Positions 6,174 through 8,499 of a DNA stretch of 8,499 nt are shown piece after piece (the stretch's first letter is position 1; every line of letters starts with the position of its first letter). The notes under the pieces were generated by a model, which was not told where the DNA came from, ran no database searches, and was given only the letters and a program-made list of their open reading frames with translations. The translations under genes were made by a program, and so were the position numbers. Source of the stretch: CAZTHC01 sp964613425 (GTDB lineage Bacteria > Bacillota > Clostridia > TANB77 > CAG-508); assembly GCA_964613425.1 (NCBI GenBank), contig CAZTHC010000047.1, positions 1 to 8,499 on the forward strand, given 5' to 3'.

Positions 6174-6209
6174 TTATTGCAAAATGTAGGGGCGTATTGT
6201 ATACGCCCG
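6174..6209 (+). repeat. Dispersed hairpin repeat, copy 3 (ATTGCAAAnTGTAGG family)
   Basis: TTATTGCAAAATGTAGG at 6174-6190 is followed by a perfect 8-bp stem, GGGCGTAT (6190-6197) and ATACGCCC (6201-6208), around a 3-base loop. It lies 16 bases after copy 2 in the same orientation. No T-run follows. Confidence 0.75.
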
Positions 6210-6242
6210 AAAAAATTGAAATTTAATAAATAAAATGTTAAC

Positions 6243-6271
6243 TTGGCGAAATGCCTTTATTGTGATATAAT
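6243..6271 (+). promoter_or_regulatory. Extended -10 promoter for the CYTH/Ham1 cluster
   Basis: TATAAT at 6266-6271 is preceded by TGA to give the extended -10 element TGnTATAAT, and TTGGCG at 6243-6248 is a partial -35 at 17-base spacing. A start near 6278 would give a leader of about 47 bases before the ATG at 6325, with AGGAG at 6314-6318. Confidence 0.7.
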
Positions 6272-6324
6272 GTAAAACATATTGAAAATTATGGGATAAA
6301 TAATTGGATTAATAGGAGAGCTTT

Positions 6325-6912
6325 ATGGAATATGAAAAAGAAATAACAGTAGAAGTGTCTTGCTCAGTGGAAAAATTAAAAAGCATATTGGAAAAATATG
6401 ATTTCAAAATAATGGAAGAGTATAATTTATATGATGTATATATGGTTGAAAAAAGATATAAAAATGAGAATAATTATTTAGAATTATTAAAAAAATGTGT
6501 ATTAGTTAGAAACATTGTAGAAAAAGATAAAGAAACAAAAATGATTACGTATAAGAAAAAGGAATACGATGAACATGGTGACATTCTTACACAGAGCAAA
6601 ATTAATTGTAAAATAGAATCAACAGAAGATGCTATTTTATTGTTAGAATCAATTAATTATCAAAAGTTAATCACAATAGATGACCATTTGATAGTTATGG
6701 CAAACAAAAAAGATGAATTAGTTATTCAGTTAGTAAATAATAAACACATTTATATTGAGATAGAAGACAAGTGTAATTTTATTAATAAAAAATATTCAGA
6801 TATTGATGAGATGAAAAAAGTTATAGTTAAATATAATATTCCAATGAAGGAAAACAATTATTTTGTAAAGAAAGCTGAAATTGAATTGAATGAAAAAACA
6901 TTAAAAATATAA
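6325..6912 (+). CDS. CYTH-domain-like protein (CyaB / thiamine-triphosphatase superfamily), divergent
   Basis: A 195-residue soluble protein. AGGAG at 6314-6318 supports the start. The order of motifs fits a CYTH tunnel fold, which binds triphosphate compounds with metal ions: an acidic N-terminal strand (EYEKEITVEV, residues 2-11), D37-x-Y39 after the first helix, an LVRNI strand at about 60-64, a Thr-x-Lys-like strand (MITYKKKEYDEHGD, 73-86), a second acidic strand, and YIEIEDK at about 143-149 matching the 'flEiE' strand. The family acts as class IV adenylate cyclase, thiamine triphosphatase or inorganic triphosphatase. Key deviations: the usual E-x-E-x-K start reads EKEIT, lacking the Lys, and the lRiR strand keeps only one Arg. 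Activity may therefore be changed or lost. It probably shares a transcript with the Ham1-like gene 14 bases downstream. No membrane segment is present. Confidence 0.6.
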   Translation: MEYEKEITVEVSCSVEKLKSILEKYDFKIMEEYNLYDVYMVEKRYKNENNYLELLKKCVLVRNIVEKDKETKMITYKKKEYDEHGDILTQSKINCKIESTEDAILLLESINYQKLITIDDHLIVMANKKDELVIQLVNNKHIYIEIEDKCNFINKKYSDIDEMKKVIVKYNIPMKENNYFVKKAEIELNEKTLKI

Positions 6913-6926
6913 GATGGAGTGATAAT

Positions 6927-7541
6927 ATGAAAAAAATAGTATTTGCAACAGGCAATGAGAGTAAGTCAAGAAGATTTTCAAAAGGATTATTAGAAAAGCA
7001 AATAGAAGTAGTTTCATTAAAAGACTTAAATATTGAATTAAACATTGTAGAGGATGGAAAAACAGCAATTGAAAATGCCTTAATTAAAGCAAGAGAATGC
7101 TTTAAACAAACTAATTTACCATGTATTGGTATGGATGATACTTTATATTTAGAAGGTGTTCCAGAAAACAAACAACCAGGTTTATATGTAAGAAGAGTAA
7201 ACGGTAAAACTTTGACTGACGAAGAAATGATAGAACATTATACTAATTTAGTAAAAGAATATGGAAAAAACGGAATACTTAATTGCAAATGGATATATGG
7301 ACTTGCTGTTATTGATGAAAATGGTAATGAAAATACATATACATGGAATAAAGATAATTTTTATATGGTTGAAACAAAATCAAATAAAATAAATCCAGGC
7401 TATCCATTAAATTCAATATCAAAATATAAAGGAATTGATAAATATTTTACTGATTTAACAGAAGAAGATATGGATTTTATTAAAACTAGTGAAGAAGATG
7501 TAATAGATTTTATTGAAAGCAATGTACAAAAGAAAATTTGA
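6927..7541 (+). CDS. Ham1/RdgB-like non-canonical purine NTP pyrophosphatase, divergent
   Basis: A 204-residue cytoplasmic protein with GGAGTGAT at 6916-6923 before the ATG. The family removes pyrophosphate from dITP, ITP and XTP to clean the nucleotide pool. Motifs in order: FATGNESKSRRF at residues 6-17 (the family's ATGNxxK loop), EDGKTAIENALIKA at 42-55 (E-x-G-x-T-hxxNAhhKA), MDDTLYLEGVPE at 69-80 in place of DDSGLxVxxL, and QPGLYVRR at 83-90 (PGxxxxR). The length is normal. The C-terminal part is unusual: the GxGYDPxF segment is replaced by NPGYPLNSI (156-164), and the conserved SHR-x-x-A motif before the end is absent, the region reading FIKTSEEDVIDFI. It therefore belongs to a side branch, and substrate range may differ. 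Translationally close to the CYTH-like gene, and followed by a decayed adenylosuccinate synthetase gene. Confidence 0.78.
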   Translation: MKKIVFATGNESKSRRFSKGLLEKQIEVVSLKDLNIELNIVEDGKTAIENALIKARECFKQTNLPCIGMDDTLYLEGVPENKQPGLYVRRVNGKTLTDEEMIEHYTNLVKEYGKNGILNCKWIYGLAVIDENGNENTYTWNKDNFYMVETKSNKINPGYPLNSISKYKGIDKYFTDLTEEDMDFIKTSEEDVIDFIESNVQKKI

Positions 7542-7564
7542 AAAATAGGTAATCACAACTATTA

Positions 7565-8363
7565 ATAAATGCTGATTTCGGGCATACACTCCAGTTTTTA
7601 CTTTTCCTATAGGAGGAGATATTGAAATAGATAATTCAAAAATTATAATTGTTAATAATAAGCTGAAATAGGTGCAGCTTTTTCAGATAAAGCAATGAGA
7701 AATCCAGATGTTATTTTAGCTGGCGAGTATTTTAAAAATGTAGATAGTAAGTATAAAGAAAAAATAGAAATAGTAGATACGGCAATTATGATAAATAATA
7801 CTTATGAAAATATTTTAATAGAAGGAGCCCAAGGACAAGATTTAGATATTAATTATGGTTTAAACTATCCTAATGTAACGAGCAGAATGTGTAGTGCAAG
7901 TCAGTTAATTGCAGATGCTGGATGTAGTCTATTTAAAGTAAAAGATATTTTTATGGTTATTAGGCCATATCCAATAAGAATTAGTAATGAAACTAATATA
8001 GGTAAAAAAATATATAGTGGTGATTATGCAGGTAGCAAGGAAATCTCTTGGGATGAAGTTGCAAAGAGATGTGGATGTAGTGATAATATAGAAGAATATA
8101 CAACTGTTACTAAAAAAGTTAGAAGAGTATTTGAAATGAATTGGGAAAGATTAAAATATAATGTTATGATAAATAAGCCAACAGGAATTGTACTTAATTT
8201 TGCTCAATATATTGATTGGAAAGCATACAAATGTAAAAATTATGAAATGTTGCCTTTAAAAGTTAAAGAATTTATTAAAAAAATTGAAAAAGAAACTAAA
8301 GTGCCGGTTATAATCATTGGTACTGGCGAACAAGATGATGATATAATTGATTTAAGAATGTAA
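7565..8363 (+). pseudogene. Decayed adenylosuccinate synthetase-like gene (short archaeal/phage PurZ-type), N-terminus lost
   Basis: The open part from 7662 (ATG at 7695, no ribosome site before it) matches the C-terminal two thirds of the short PurA/PurZ class of about 340 residues. Counting from that ATG: EGAQG at 43-47, YPNVTS at 58-63, RPYPIR at 90-95, TTVTKKVRRVF at 136-146, LNFAQYID at 167-174 and GTGEQDDDI at 209-217. Just before the ATG the frame reads AEIGAAFSDKAMRNPDV, fitting the family's 'GxGAAxxxKxxRxPDV' segment. Further upstream, two other frames hold short scraps: NADFGHTLQF (from 7568), which resembles the NAGHT loop, and FTFPIGGDIEIDNSK (from 7603). The essential N-terminal GDEGKGK nucleotide loop is missing. 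Adenylosuccinate synthetase joins IMP and aspartate using GTP; PurZ uses dGMP. With the GTP loop gone this copy should be inactive. Intergenic scraps were assigned by eye and are the least certain part. Confidence 0.75.
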
Positions 8364-8410
8364 TTATAATTCAGAAGATAAATAACCAACAAAATAAAAG
8401 GAGTGATATT

Positions 8411-8499
8411 ATGGCAAAAGATATGTATCAAAAAAGAAAAGAAAGAAAAGAAATAAATAACAATAAAGAAACAAATAGCCAAATGAACATCAACTGGTA
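8411..8499 (+). CDS. rbgA: Probable ribosome biogenesis GTPase RbgA/YlqF, N-terminal fragment
   Basis: AAAGGAG at 8397-8403 lies 7 bases before the ATG at 8411. Only 29 residues are inside the window. They begin MAKDMYQKRKERKE, a basic extension, and end MNINW followed by the first two bases of a probable Tyr codon (TA). NINW plus Tyr fits the RbgA/YlqF N-terminus (the family pattern is hxhxW[FY]PGHMxK), which in Bacillus starts directly there. RbgA is a circularly permuted GTPase needed for late assembly of the 50S subunit. The identification depends on a few residues and should be taken as tentative; the extension of about 24 residues would be an addition to the short family form. A TATAAT at 8365-8370 lies upstream but has no acceptable -35 partner. 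Confidence 0.5.
   Translation, partial: MAKDMYQKRKERKEINNNKETNSQMNINW

Larger units (their letters stand above)
5946..6324. other. Non-coding spacer between the pilus-like operon and the CYTH/Ham1 cluster
   Basis: A 379-base gap with no credible gene. It holds, in order, the operon terminator (5954-5982), an AT-rich stretch, one repeat of the GTTGAGCGA type (6011-6050), about 65 bases without clear structure but with a C-run at 6066-6072, two copies of the ATTGCAAAnTGTAGG hairpin family (6116-6157 and 6174-6209), and the promoter at 6243-6271. Local GC content is visibly higher across the repeats than in the flanking genes. Confidence 0.8.

Noticed and set aside
6116..6209. CRISPR-like array
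   Set aside because: There are only two adjacent short units with a conserved head and no evenly spaced unique spacers, and no cas gene is present.
6827..7171. A 114-codon open frame on the - strand across the CYTH-like/Ham1-like junction
   Set aside because: It is antisense to two genes with clear family motifs and has no ribosome site or recognisable domain.
7545..7558. ATAGGTAATCAcAA shared with 6050-6063 (ATAGGTAATCAtAA) as a possible repeat
   Set aside because: A single 14-base near-match in AT-rich sequence with no structure around the second copy could be chance.
7695..8363. A functional, short stand-alone synthetase domain starting at the ATG at 7695
   Set aside because: There is no ribosome site before this ATG, homology continues upstream of it without a start, and the essential GTP-binding loop is absent, so a decayed gene is the better reading.
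8365..8370. TATAAT as a -10 element for the rbgA-like gene
   Set aside because: No acceptable -35 hexamer lies 16-18 bases upstream and there is no extended -10; isolated TATAAT is common in such AT-rich DNA.
8240..8482. An 80-codon open frame on the - strand at the end of the window
   Set aside because: Its hydrophobic Phe/Ile-rich translation is the complement of Lys/Glu-rich coding sequence of the synthetase remnant and the rbgA-like start.
1..8499. tRNA or rRNA genes, riboswitches, integrase or attachment sites
   Set aside because: I looked for cloverleaf-like GC-rich stretches, transposase or integrase motifs and flanking direct repeats and saw none that could be supported.

Overview
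The window is very AT-rich, uses Shine-Dalgarno sites of the GGAGG type, has a typical intrinsic terminator and ends with what looks like the start of the ribosome-assembly GTPase gene rbgA/ylqF. This suggests a low-GC Bacillota (Firmicutes) genome, probably an uncultured clostridial gut lineage. That placement is an inference from composition, gene style and repeat types, not a proven assignment. TGA is used as a normal stop (gene ending at 7541), so the code is the standard bacterial one.

Region 1 (1-5945, all + strand) is the downstream part of a tight operon for a cell-envelope machine of the type II secretion / type IV pilus / Tad class. It opens with the C-terminal end of a GspF/TadC-like inner-membrane platform protein. 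Seven small-to-medium proteins follow; the first six each have one N-terminal membrane segment and an otherwise extracytoplasmic body, and the seventh has about four membrane segments. Four of the single-span proteins start with a nearly identical leader (MENASKAL or close variants). Four in a row, not exactly the same four, share a second module just after the membrane segment. These are tandem paralogues that look like pilin or pseudopilin subunits, but I see no classical prepilin-peptidase site. The 505-residue protein ends in a His/Cys cluster resembling an Ada-type zinc site. The operon ends at a strong terminator (5954-5982). One paralogue (1626-2060) has lost the leader and sits behind its own near-consensus promoter.

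Region 2 (5946-6324) is a 379-base spacer. It contains the terminator, a dispersed repeat starting TGTCATGTTGAGCGA, two copies of a second repeat family (ATTGCAAAnTGTAGG followed by a GC-rich hairpin; a third copy lies inside the pilus operon at 2063-2100), and an extended -10 promoter for the next genes.

Region 3 (6325-8363) holds a CYTH-like triphosphate-binding protein, a divergent Ham1/RdgB-like nucleoside-triphosphate pyrophosphatase, and a decayed gene for a short adenylosuccinate synthetase of the archaeal/phage PurZ-like type. The synthetase has lost its N-terminal GTP-binding region and is broken by frameshifts. Together they look like a small nucleotide-metabolism cluster, now partly dead.

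Region 4 (8411-8499) is the start of a gene whose first residues fit RbgA/YlqF with an N-terminal basic extension. It runs off the window.
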